Source: JBBIVP01 sp037439705 [NCBI: bacterium] (lineage in GTDB: Bacteria > JBBIVP01). Taken from it: DNA of 6,436 bases. The stretch covers positions 1 through 6,436 of the forward strand of contig JBBIVP010000124.1 of the NCBI GenBank assembly GCA_037439705.1, in the 5' to 3' direction. Below, piece by piece: positions 1 through 6,420 of the stretch; position 1 is the stretch's first letter, and each line of letters opens with the position of its first letter. Below the pieces are notes generated by a model. That model saw only the letters and a list, made by a program, of their open reading frames with translations. It did not search any database and had not been told where the DNA came from. The translations under genes were made by a program, and so were the position numbers.

Positions 1-2
1 CC

Positions 3-31
3 ATTATAACTTCTCGGAAATCAGATGTCAA
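3..31 (-). promoter_or_regulatory. Perfect consensus sigma70 promoter reading out of the window
   Basis: On the minus strand, TTGACA (31-26) and TATAAT (8-3) are separated by exactly 17 bases (25-9): 12 of 12 consensus bases at the optimal spacing. An A/T tract (AAAAATTTT) sits just upstream, like a weak UP element. It lies 110 bases after the ftsH stop. Transcription would start a few bases beyond the left edge, so the gene served is not visible; it must lie on the same strand. Confidence 0.85.
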
Positions 32-78
32 GGAAAATTTTTGCAGTTACTTATTTCCCTTCCACTTTCCTGATTTCC
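16..78. repeat. 9-bp inverted repeat spanning the left promoter
   Basis: GGAAATCAG at 16-24 is the exact reverse complement of CTGATTTCC at 70-78; arm centres are 54 bases apart, close to five helical turns. One arm lies inside the promoter spacer and the other upstream of the -35 box. A short direct repeat CTCGGAA (13-19 and 80-86) adjoins both arms. The rest of 32-140 holds no gene, and I find no good terminator after ftsH there. Confidence 0.35.
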
Positions 79-140
79 CCTCGGAATTTATCCACCTTTC
101 AGTATGGGAAAAAACCATCCCTGATAAAACGGACGCAACA

Positions 141-1931
141 TTATTGAGAAGTGCTTTTAAGAACTTCGTCTATTTCATTTCCCTCCAGAACCTCCTTTTC
201 AAGAAGAGCCTTAGCAAGTTTGTGGAGTTTGTCCATGTTCTCAGTAATTATTTGTTTTGCTCTTGAATAACAGGTTTCAACAATCCTTTTTATCTCCCTG
301 TCAATTTCAATTGCTGTGGCTTCACTGAATTCTGCATACCTTGCTATTTCCCTTCCCAGGAATATGTGTTCTTCCCTTTTTCCAAAAGTTACAGGTCCCA
401 GCCTCTCGCTCATTCCCCACTCACAAACCATCCTTCTTGCAATTTCAGTTGCCCTTTCAAGGTCGTTTCCTGAACCGGTTGTAAGGGTTCCAAGAACAAT
501 CTCTTCCGCTGCCCTTCCCCCAAGGAGCACAGTTATTGTGGCTATGAGATAATCTTTGTTATAGATATATTTATCTTCAAGAGGAAGCTGTTGCGTGGCT
601 CCGAGAGACATCCCTCTCGGGATAATGGTTACTTTATGAATTGGGTCGCTGTTTGGATGTATTTTTGCTACCAGGACATGTCCTGACTCGTGATAGGCTG
701 TTAGTTTTCTTTCCTCTTCGCTTATTATCATGCTTTTTCTTTCAATGCCCATTAGAATTTTGTCCTTGGCCTTTTCAAAATCTTCCTGCTCAACCTTTTT
801 CTTGTTTTTTCTTGCTGCGATCAGGATTGCCTCGTTCACCATATTTTCTATATCAGCCCCTGAAAAACCGGGCGTCCCCCTTGCAATTTTGGAAAGTTCT
901 ACATCCTCTCCAAGAGGCACCTTCTGGGTGTGAACCCTTAAAATCTGCTCCCTTCCTTTTACATCTGGACGCGGAATGAAAATTCTTCTATCAAACCTTC
1001 CGGGTCTAAGTAAAGCTGGATCAAGGACATCGGGTCTGTTTGTTGCAGCAATGACAATTATTCCTTCATTTGATTCCATACCGTCCATTTCAACAAGAAG
1101 CTGATTCAGGGTCTGTTCTCTTTCGTCATGTCCGCCACCAAGCCCTGTTCCTCTCATTCTTCCCACTGCATCAATTTCATCTATAAAGATGATGCAAGGT
1201 GCATGCCTTTTTCCCTGTTCAAATAGGTCCCTCACCCTTGCTGCTCCAACTCCAACGAACATCTCAACGAATTCCGAACCGCTTATGCTGAAGAACGGCA
1301 CCTTAGCCTCTCCAGCTATAGCCTTTGCGAGGAGTGTCTTTCCTGTTCCAGGTGCCCCAACAAGAAGCACACCCTTCGGAATCCTTGCACCGAGGGCTCC
1401 ATACTTCTTTGGTGCTTTGAGAAAGTCTATTATTTCTTTGACCTCTTCCTTAGCCTCGTCTATCCCTGCAATATCATTGAAAGTAACTTTCTGAGTGGAA
1501 GGGGTGAAGAGCTTTGCCCTGCTCTTTCCAAAGCTAAAGGCTTTCCCGCCGGGAACTTGTATCTGCCTCATCATTCCTATCCAGAATATTACAAATATAA
1601 AGAGCGGTATTAGAAAGAGAATATCCCTCCAGAACTGGGTATTTCTTTCCCTTTCGGCTTTCACGCTCACATTGTGGGAACGGAGAAATTTCAGAAGGTC
1701 TGGGTCATTTATCAGAACAGTTCTGTAGATTTCGTTTTTTATACCCTTTCCTTCCGCTTCATTTCCCTGTATTGTAACCTCTTTTATTTCACCATTTTCA
1801 ATCTTTGAGTAAAATTCAGTAAGCGTGAGTTCCTTCGGAGCATACTCTTTGTTTTTTATATACCAGTAGAGTGCTATGAAGACTGTAAAGATAAAAAACC
1901 ATACTATTAAGCTTTTTATTGTTTTCTCCAT
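141..1931 (-). CDS. ftsH: ATP-dependent zinc metalloprotease FtsH
   Basis: Membrane-anchored AAA+ protease that extracts and degrades misfolded membrane proteins and short-lived regulators, working as a hexamer on the cytoplasmic face of the inner membrane. Seen in the 596 residues: a first membrane segment at about 6-25, an extracytoplasmic domain at about 26-102, a second membrane segment at about 103-121, Walker A GAPGTGKT at 192-199, the pore loop MFVGVG at 224-229, Walker B ending D251-E252, and a second region of homology with ATNRPD and arginine fingers R312 and R315. The zinc site is HESGH at 414-418 (usually HEAGH), with D490 in SGNDLERAT as the probable third ligand. A short coiled-coil-like helix ends the protein. 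It is slightly shorter than many FtsH proteins (about 610-650), mainly at the C-terminus. The ATG at 1931 is chosen because the first membrane segment follows directly; no clear Shine-Dalgarno precedes it. It lies 62 bases after the ferredoxin gene and is functionally unrelated to that operon. Identity is certain. Confidence 0.98.
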   Translation of the reverse strand: MEKTIKSLIVWFFIFTVFIALYWYIKNKEYAPKELTLTEFYSKIENGEIKEVTIQGNEAEGKGIKNEIYRTVLINDPDLLKFLRSHNVSVKAERERNTQFWRDILFLIPLFIFVIFWIGMMRQIQVPGGKAFSFGKSRAKLFTPSTQKVTFNDIAGIDEAKEEVKEIIDFLKAPKKYGALGARIPKGVLLVGAPGTGKTLLAKAIAGEAKVPFFSISGSEFVEMFVGVGAARVRDLFEQGKRHAPCIIFIDEIDAVGRMRGTGLGGGHDEREQTLNQLLVEMDGMESNEGIIVIAATNRPDVLDPALLRPGRFDRRIFIPRPDVKGREQILRVHTQKVPLGEDVELSKIARGTPGFSGADIENMVNEAILIAARKNKKKVEQEDFEKAKDKILMGIERKSMIISEEERKLTAYHESGHVLVAKIHPNSDPIHKVTIIPRGMSLGATQQLPLEDKYIYNKDYLIATITVLLGGRAAEEIVLGTLTTGSGNDLERATEIARRMVCEWGMSERLGPVTFGKREEHIFLGREIARYAEFSEATAIEIDREIKRIVETCYSRAKQIITENMDKLHKLAKALLEKEVLEGNEIDEVLKSTSQ

Positions 1932-1939
1932 TTTCTATC

Positions 1940-1968
1940 AGGATATTAAATTCTGGTCTTTAATTCAA
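1940..1968 (-). promoter_or_regulatory. Possible sigma70 promoter for ftsH
   Basis: On the minus strand, TTGAAT (1968-1963) and TATCCT (1945-1940) are separated by exactly 17 bases. Each box matches the consensus at 4 of 6 positions. The -10 box ends only 8 bases before the ftsH ATG, so the start point would fall at or next to the start codon, giving an almost leaderless message. This fits the lack of a Shine-Dalgarno site there. The gap between the ferredoxin gene and ftsH is the only sizeable one between genes in the window, which makes it a reasonable promoter site. The region is AT-rich, so a chance match is quite possible. Confidence 0.33.
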
Positions 1969-1993
1969 ATTTCCAAATTGACGCTTTCTGGGT

Positions 1994-2197
1994 TCAGTAT
2001 TCCTTTTTTATTATAATTGCGTTTTCGGGACATACCTCAAGACATAGATTGCAGAAGGTGCATTCGTCTTCGTTTTCAGAAACTACGGATATTTTTTCTC
2101 CTTTGACCTCAAAAATGTTAAGGGGACATACTTCAACGCATTTTTTACATCCATCCCTGCAATTTTCCTTTATTATTACTGTAACAAATGTTCCCAT
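1994..2197 (-). CDS. Small 2[4Fe-4S] ferredoxin, KorD/PorD-like
   Basis: A 67-residue cytoplasmic electron carrier with two four-cysteine clusters. The first is C13, C17, C20, C24 followed by Pro (spacing CX3CX2CX3CP); the second is C46, C49, C52, C56 followed by Pro (the usual CX2CX2CX3CP). The extra residue between the first two cysteines of cluster 1 is unusual; all eight ligands are present. Size and layout match bacterial dicluster ferredoxins and the delta subunit of 2-oxoacid:ferredoxin oxidoreductases. In many genomes (known from family context, not shown here) such a subunit follows sucC-sucD and precedes the catalytic kor genes. Here it follows a sucCD-like pair, but ftsH comes next. 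Its ATG overlaps the upstream TGA by one base (TGATG), and AAAGGAG at 2212-2206 lies 8 bases upstream, fixing the start. The electron partner cannot be read from the sequence. Confidence 0.9.
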   Translation of the reverse strand: MGTFVTVIIKENCRDGCKKCVEVCPLNIFEVKGEKISVVSENEDECTFCNLCLEVCPENAIIIKKEY

Positions 2198-3081
2198 CAG
2201 ATAAACTCCTTTATGATTTCTGGAATTTCAGAATAGGTTTCAACCACTATACATCCCGCTGATTTAAAAAGTTTTATTTTTTCTTCTGTGGTGCCGTATC
2301 CGGGTCTTACAATAACTGAGGCATGTCCGAATCTCATGCCGGGCATTCTATCCACAAACCTTCCTCCGAAAAACACCACAACCTTTTTTGTGAACTTCTC
2401 CCTTATGAATTCTGCAGCTGCCTCTTCTTTTTTCCCACCCGGTTCACAGAAAAGCAAAACAACTTTTGTTTCCTCATCCTCCTGAAAAAGAGGGAGAAGG
2501 TCAGTATATGTAGTTCCAACAACCGGATCTCCTCCTATTCCAATCACGGTTGATTGTCCGATTCCATTCCTTGTAAGGATGTTCGCCAGTTCCGTGCACA
2601 TTCCACCGCTTCTTGAGATTATCCCAACAGGTCCCTTCATGTAAGCCTTTTCAGGATTGCTTCCACCAAGGTAACCAAGCCTTGTTTCTTCCGGGCATAT
2701 AATTCCGGGAGAGTTTGGACCGATAACCCTTGCTCCTTTTGATTCCGCAAATGCAAGCATCTCTATCACATGGGATTTTGGAATCCTTTCGGTTAAAACC
2801 ACAATGAGTTTTATTCCAGCATCTGCTGCCTCCATAACTGCATCCTTTGAAAAAAGCGGAGGAACAGAAACAATGGAAGTATCACCTCCACATTTTTCAA
2901 CTGCTTCTATCACGGTATCAAAAACAGGAATTCCGTGAACCTTTTGTCCCCCTTTTCCGGGTGTTACACCCGCCACAACCTTTGTTCCGTATGCGAGCAT
3001 TTCCTGCGACATTGTGGCTGCTTCCCTCCCTGTTATTCCCTGAATTATCACCCTTGTATTTCTGTCCGCAAGGATTGCCAA
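2197..3081 (-). CDS. sucD: SucD-like acyl-CoA ligase (NDP-forming) alpha subunit
   Basis: CoA-binding and phosphohistidine-carrying subunit of an acid:CoA ligase (acid + ATP + CoA to acyl-CoA + ADP + phosphate). The 294 residues start with a CoA-binding Rossmann domain (QGITGRE at 14-20, GVTPGKGG at 38-45), continue with GPNSPGI at 121-127, and end with a ligase domain holding GIGGDP at 181-186, E213 in CEPGG and the catalytic histidine H253 in RFGHAS. Length matches SucD and malate-thiokinase alpha subunits. Several stretches differ from ordinary SucD and resemble ATP-citrate lyase: SRSGGMCTELANI at 156-168 (SucD usually has SRSGTLTYEA), LGYLGG at 135-140, and FGHA rather than MGHA. The symbol is therefore family-level; the acid could be succinate, malate, citramalate or citrate. 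The start is TTG, directly after the beta-subunit TAA, supported by a strong ribosome site and by the normal SucD N-terminus (compare SILIDKNT). Confidence 0.9.
   Translation of the reverse strand: MAILADRNTRVIIQGITGREAATMSQEMLAYGTKVVAGVTPGKGGQKVHGIPVFDTVIEAVEKCGGDTSIVSVPPLFSKDAVMEAADAGIKLIVVLTERIPKSHVIEMLAFAESKGARVIGPNSPGIICPEETRLGYLGGSNPEKAYMKGPVGIISRSGGMCTELANILTRNGIGQSTVIGIGGDPVVGTTYTDLLPLFQEDEETKVVLLFCEPGGKKEEAAAEFIREKFTKKVVVFFGGRFVDRMPGMRFGHASVIVRPGYGTTEEKIKLFKSAGCIVVETYSEIPEIIKEFI
2206..2212 (-). promoter_or_regulatory. Ribosome-binding site of the ferredoxin gene
   Basis: AAAGGAG on the minus strand lies 8 bases before the ATG at 2197. It sits inside the end of the alpha-subunit gene. 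Together with the TGATG stop/start overlap, it supports translational coupling between the two genes. Confidence 0.75.
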
Positions 3082-4278
3082 TTATCCCTCCTTCTTTAAT
3101 AATTCCACTATGAATTTTGCAGCCTCATCCATTGTATGCTCTCTCGTGAAGTATTTTATTCCATATTTTTCAAGAATTTTAAAACCCTCTTCCTCCCATG
3201 AACCCGGAACCCTGAAGACAACCGGAAATTTTGATGGGTCTATGCCCTTTGAAAGCATCCCCTTTATAACCCCTCTTGCCACCAAGTCAACCCTCGTATT
3301 TGATAGAACATTTGTAATGACTGCAACCCCCCTTATTCCCTTTTTGCTCAAAAGGAGTTCTGTCAGTTTCTGAACCTTTTTCACAGTTGGATTTCCTCCT
3401 ATCTCACAGTAGTTTGCAGGCTTTCCTCCGTATCTTAAAATTGCGTCAAATACGGTCAAACTTGCTCCTCCACCTCCGATTATCAGTGCAAGATCTCCAT
3501 CAAATTCAACAACCCTCCCGGCAACCCCTCTGTGGTCAAGTTGGTCTATTTCCTTTGCTTTTATCTCAAGTTCTGTTGGTTCCCTCTCCTTTTCCTCTCT
3601 TATCGGTATGTTGAACCTTTCAAGATTTTTTTTCTGAAGGTTAAGAGCGTCATCGTCTATTTCAATCCTTGAGTCAGCGCAGAAGAATTCGTGTTCTTTC
3701 GTCAGGATAAGTGGATTTATTTCTGCCAGATTAGCATCCATTTTTATGTAAAGGTCATAAAGCTGGACAGCAATTTCAGAGAGTTGAAGGAGGGTCTTTC
3801 CTTTAAATCCAGTTGTTGCGAAAAACATTTTCATCATAAAACTTTTAACTCCTGTAAAGGGGTCAATTGTCAATTTCAAAACCCTTCCGGTTTTTGCAAT
3901 CTCCTCCACATCCATTCCGCCCTCTGTAAAGAGAATGCAGTTCCTTTTTTCAAGCTCATCAATGGTGATTCCAAGATAAAACTCCTTTTCCGCCATCAGT
4001 TTTTTTTCAAGAAGAATACCGCGAACACGAGTCCCATCAAATCCTTCCTTGAAAATTTTTTCTCCGAACTCAAGAAGTTCCTTTTCATCTTTTATTTCTC
4101 TAACTCCTCCTTTCTTTCCCCTCCCTCCTTTTAGACCCTGAACCTTCGCCATAAGTGGAAAACCGATTTTTTCACCTGCCTTTAAGAGTTCATCTTCTTT
4201 TTCAACGAGTTCACCTTCGGGCACAGGTAAATTCCATTCCTTAAAAAGCCTTTTCCCCTCAAATTCATAAAACCTCAT
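3082..4278 (-). CDS. sucC: SucC-like ATP-grasp acyl-CoA ligase beta subunit
   Basis: Nucleotide- and acid-binding subunit that pairs with the alpha subunit encoded next. The 398 residues contain an N-terminal ATP-grasp domain (KGGRGKKGG at 50-58, TEGG at 118-121, metal-site region LAEINPL at 184-190 and D202 in ADSR) and a C-terminal ligase-CoA domain (GGGGAS at 268-273, GGNPT at 294-298, FRVPGS at 355-360). Length is normal for SucC (about 390). In ordinary SucC the C-terminal domain has an NIFGGI-type loop before RCD that helps bind succinate; here the aligned stretch reads NVLSNTRVD (323-331), so the Gly-Gly is lost. GGGGAS and YCEIGG also lean towards ATP-citrate lyase and citryl-CoA synthetase large subunits. 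The arginine recalled as a citrate ligand in human ATP-citrate lyase aligns to V357, so citrate is not assured. Start ATG overlaps the lyase stop by 4 bases (ATGA), with AAGAGGA at 4292-4286. The symbol is family-level. Confidence 0.9.
   Translation of the reverse strand: MRFYEFEGKRLFKEWNLPVPEGELVEKEDELLKAGEKIGFPLMAKVQGLKGGRGKKGGVREIKDEKELLEFGEKIFKEGFDGTRVRGILLEKKLMAEKEFYLGITIDELEKRNCILFTEGGMDVEEIAKTGRVLKLTIDPFTGVKSFMMKMFFATTGFKGKTLLQLSEIAVQLYDLYIKMDANLAEINPLILTKEHEFFCADSRIEIDDDALNLQKKNLERFNIPIREEKEREPTELEIKAKEIDQLDHRGVAGRVVEFDGDLALIIGGGGASLTVFDAILRYGGKPANYCEIGGNPTVKKVQKLTELLLSKKGIRGVAVITNVLSNTRVDLVARGVIKGMLSKGIDPSKFPVVFRVPGSWEEEGFKILEKYGIKYFTREHTMDEAAKFIVELLKKEG
3087..3093 (-). promoter_or_regulatory. 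Strong ribosome-binding site deciding a TTG start
   Basis: AAGGAGG on the minus strand lies 5 bases upstream of the TTG at 3081. The spacer contains the TAA stop of the beta-subunit gene, which abuts the TTG with no base between. No in-frame ATG lies nearby (the next methionine is residue 24, inside the nucleotide-binding fold). The near-perfect site plus a canonical SucD N-terminus make TTG the start. Confidence 0.85.
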
Positions 4279-5132
4279 TTTTTTATCCTCTTCGCAAGTT
4301 TCTTTATTTTCAAAGCCTGTTCGTAATGAAGTCTCTCAATCATCTCTCCATCAATTGAAATAACACCTATTCCCTTTTTCATGGCTTCTTCATAATGTGA
4401 TATAACCTTTTGAGCCCAAAGAATCTCTTCATCAGAGGGAGAAAAAATTCTGTTTACAATTTCTATCTGGGATGGATGAATTATCTGTTTTCCATCAAAT
4501 CCCATCTCCTTCGCAATAAGGCAGTCCCTTTCAAGCCCTTCAGTATCTTTTATGTTAAAAAATGGTGCGTCAATGACATCAATCTTTTTTGTCCTTGCTC
4601 CTGCTATCACCAAACTCATAAGGGGTTGAAGTATTTCCTTCTTGTTCTTACACCTCATTTCTTTTGATAAATCTGCAGAACCAAGAAGAAATGCTGAAAG
4701 TTTTTCTGACGAATTTGCTATCTCCCTTATCCTGAGAACCGATGAAGGAGTTTCAATCATGAGATGGATTTTTATTTCTTTCTTCAGCCCTTTTTCCTTT
4801 GAGACTTCATAAACCATCCTTTCAAAACTTTGGACATCTTTTTCCGATAAAACCTTTGGAAGAAGAACCGCATCAATTTTATCGGAAAGAACACTTCTAA
4901 GGTCGTCCCGGGTAAGTCCGCTTTGAAGTCCGTTGACCCTTACTATCACCTCTTTTTCGCCGAAGGACAATTCGTTAATAAAATTTTTAAGAACTTCCCT
5001 TGCCTTTTCCTTCTGGTCAGGGGCAACCGCATCCTCAAGGTCAAAAATTATTGCGTCTGCTTTTAATTCAGCAGATTTTCTTATCATCTTTTCCGATATC
5101 CCGGGAACATAAAGTATACTCCTTCTTATCAT
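4275..5132 (-). CDS. CitE/HpcH-family CoA-ester lyase (malyl-, citramalyl- or citryl-CoA lyase-like)
   Basis: TIM-barrel lyase of the HpcH/HpaI-CitE superfamily. Family members cleave a 3-hydroxyacyl-CoA to acetyl-CoA (or propionyl-CoA) plus a 2-oxoacid, or run the reverse Claisen condensation, with Mg2+. In the 285 residues: RSILYVPG at 4-11 (typical family start), FDLEDAV at 30-36, R65 in VRVNG, metal ligands E127 (IETP) and D154 (GSADLS), FDGKQIIHPSQ at 212-222, and the C-terminal lid motif DGEMIE at 261-266. In most relatives this last motif reads GxMID or GxMVD, and that Asp is proposed to act in catalysis in the human homologue CLYBL; here it is Glu. Size fits CitE, MtCitE and CLYBL-type lyases better than the longer serine-cycle Mcl (about 320). 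I see no gene for an acyl-carrier subunit (CitD) or CitF in the window, so a free CoA ester is the likely substrate. Overlaps both neighbours by 4 bases (ATGA). Confidence 0.9.
   Translation of the reverse strand: MIRRSILYVPGISEKMIRKSAELKADAIIFDLEDAVAPDQKEKAREVLKNFINELSFGEKEVIVRVNGLQSGLTRDDLRSVLSDKIDAVLLPKVLSEKDVQSFERMVYEVSKEKGLKKEIKIHLMIETPSSVLRIREIANSSEKLSAFLLGSADLSKEMRCKNKKEILQPLMSLVIAGARTKKIDVIDAPFFNIKDTEGLERDCLIAKEMGFDGKQIIHPSQIEIVNRIFSPSDEEILWAQKVISHYEEAMKKGIGVISIDGEMIERLHYEQALKIKKLAKRIKK
4286..4292 (-). promoter_or_regulatory. Ribosome-binding site of the beta-subunit gene
   Basis: AAGAGGA on the minus strand, 7 bases before the ATG at 4278, inside the last codons of the lyase gene. 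With the ATGA overlap it indicates coupled translation. Confidence 0.65.
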
Positions 5133-6304
5133 ATCACCCCATCCCCTTTAAGTTTTTTTATTTCTTCATCATTCATGCCGAGAAGAGCTTTCAGAATTTC
5201 TTCCGTATGCTCACCGTGAAGAGGTGGAAACGAAAATTTTTCCGAGTTCACCCCATCCATTCTTATTGGATTGCCCAGAACATTTAAACCTCCTATTTCC
5301 TGAACCATATTTCTTGCCTTTATCTGTTCATCATTAAGAGCCTGAGCAATATTATAAACAGGAGCGCACGGAATTTCAGCAGTTTCAAGAATTGAAAGCC
5401 ATTCCTCTGTTGTCCTTTCCTCAAATTTTTTTTCAAGTATGGAAAGGAGTTCAGATTTGTTTTTTAGTCTATTCTCGTTGGTTGAGAATTTTTCGTCGTC
5501 TATGAGCTCAGGAAGACCTATTGCGTTTGCAAACCTTTCCCAGAACTTCTCCGTAAGGATGGCAACCACGATGTAAGAATCCTTTGTTTTAAAAGCCTGA
5601 TAGGGAACTATCGTCTGATGGGACGAACCAACTCTCCCGGGAATTTTTCCATCTACAAAATAGTATTCTGCCACATATGTCAAAAGGGAGATATTAGAGT
5701 CAAGAAGCGAAAGGTCTATCTTTGTCCCTCTTCCAGTTTTTTCCCTTAAATAAAGTGCAGATGAGATTGCTATCGCTCCGAAAAGTCCTCCCGCAATGTC
5801 GCCCAGTGGAATTCCCATCCTAACAGGAGGAAATCCCTCATATCCAGTTATGCTCATTGCTCCAGAAATAGCCTGGATGCTCAGATCAAATGCAGGCTGA
5901 TGAGCCCTCGGACCATCAACTCCGAAGGCAGAGATTGAACACGAGATTATTTTTGGATTTATTTTTGAGAGGGTTTCATAATCTATTCCTAATTTTTTTG
6001 GCACATCTGGTCTGAAATTGTCAAGCACTACATCAGATTTTTTCACAAGTTCATAAAATATCATCCTTCCTTTTTCATTTTTTAGATTGAGAGTCATTCC
6101 TTTTTTATTTCTGTTTATGCTTATGAAATAGGCGCTCATCCCTTTCCATCTTGGTCCCATATTTCTCGTTGGGTCCGGTTCATCAGGTGGCTCTATTTTT
6201 ATTACCTCTGCCCCAAGGTCAGAGAGTATAAGACTGCAATATGGACCCGCCAGAACCCTTGTAAGGTCAAGAACCCTTATTCCCTCAAAAACCTTTATTC
6301 TCAT
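5129..6304 (-). CDS. Type III (CaiB/BaiF family) CoA-transferase
   Basis: Moves CoA from a donor such as succinyl-CoA or acetyl-CoA to a carboxylic acid, through a covalent glutamyl/aspartyl intermediate, as an interlocked dimer in the cytoplasm. Residues counted from the upstream TTG (392 in all): N-terminal RVLDLTRVLAGPYC at 11-24, AEVIKIEPP at 33-41, DNFRPD at 96-101, AFDLSIQA at 139-146, and the catalytic D170 in GIPLGDIAGG, matching Asp169 of formyl-CoA transferase. Length (about 390-400) is typical. The family covers transferases for malate, citramalate, itaconate, mesaconate, carnitine and benzylsuccinate, so the substrate is read from context: the gene leads an operon with a CitE-type lyase, as in itaconate degradation and the 3-hydroxypropionate bicycle. 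Two starts are possible: ATG at 6304 (used here) or the adjacent in-frame TTG at 6307, which is 8 bases after a partial AAAGAGAG ribosome site. They differ by one residue. Confidence 0.93.
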   Translation of the reverse strand: MRIKVFEGIRVLDLTRVLAGPYCSLILSDLGAEVIKIEPPDEPDPTRNMGPRWKGMSAYFISINRNKKGMTLNLKNEKGRMIFYELVKKSDVVLDNFRPDVPKKLGIDYETLSKINPKIISCSISAFGVDGPRAHQPAFDLSIQAISGAMSITGYEGFPPVRMGIPLGDIAGGLFGAIAISSALYLREKTGRGTKIDLSLLDSNISLLTYVAEYYFVDGKIPGRVGSSHQTIVPYQAFKTKDSYIVVAILTEKFWERFANAIGLPELIDDEKFSTNENRLKNKSELLSILEKKFEERTTEEWLSILETAEIPCAPVYNIAQALNDEQIKARNMVQEIGGLNVLGNPIRMDGVNSEKFSFPPLHGEHTEEILKALLGMNDEEIKKLKGDGVI

Positions 6305-6348
6305 CAAACTATTTTCTCTCTTTAAAAATAAAAATCAATTATTCGGCG

Positions 6349-6396
6349 TTCCTCAAAAATAATCTCTATGAAAAGGGATTGTTTCCTCAAAATAAT
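6349..6396. repeat. Near-identical direct repeat upstream of the CoA operon
   Basis: TTCCTCAAAAATAAT (6349-6363) and TTCCTCAAAATAAT (6383-6396) differ by one A and start 34 bases apart. They lie 45-92 bases upstream of the first gene of the operon, where an operator could sit. An additional 9-bp inverted repeat, TCAATTATT (6335-6343) and AATAATTGA (6391-6399), brackets the region. No convincing -35/-10 pair was found in this leader, so a regulatory role is only suggested. Confidence 0.35.
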
Positions 6397-6401
6397 TGAA
6401 A

Positions 6402-6420
6402 TAAGGGCAACCATCCCTTA
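6402..6420 (-). terminator. Possible weak terminator hairpin of an upstream gene
   Basis: The minus strand reads TAAGGG, a 7-base loop, then CCCTTA, making a perfect 6-bp stem, followed by a broken T-rich tail (TTTCAATTATTTT). It could end a gene lying to the right of the window. The stem is short and the T tract interrupted, so it could equally be a leader hairpin or chance. Confidence 0.25.

Noticed and set aside
104-122. Possible ftsH terminator hairpin with a T6 run
   Set aside because: Only 4-bp stems are possible (ATGG/CCAT or GGGA/TCCC), and the T6 run lies in the loop rather than after the stem, so it does not fit an intrinsic terminator.
641-979. 112-codon open frame on the plus strand
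   Set aside because: Antisense to the ftsH ATPase and protease regions; the product looks like a frame shadow (Leu/Phe/Pro-rich) with no domain.
1964-1980. AATTT/AAATT palindrome between the ferredoxin gene and ftsH
   Set aside because: Five AT-only pairs with a two-base centre are common by chance in AT-rich spacers and give no stable hairpin or recognised operator.
3691-4134. 147-codon open frame on the plus strand
   Set aside because: It lies entirely opposite the well-conserved ligase beta-subunit gene, has a low-complexity Phe/Ser/Leu-rich product and no recognisable motif; a shadow of purine-rich coding.
6305-6400. sigma70 promoter for the CoA operon using either TTGAGG as -35
   Set aside because: No acceptable -10 hexamer occurs 16-18 bases downstream of either TTGAGG; AT-rich sequence gives only poor matches.
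113-6418. Identical AACCATCCCT at 113-122 and 6409-6418 near both ends of the gene cluster
   Set aside because: A shared 10-mer is expected by chance in a window this size, and there is no longer homology or target duplication suggesting a mobile unit.
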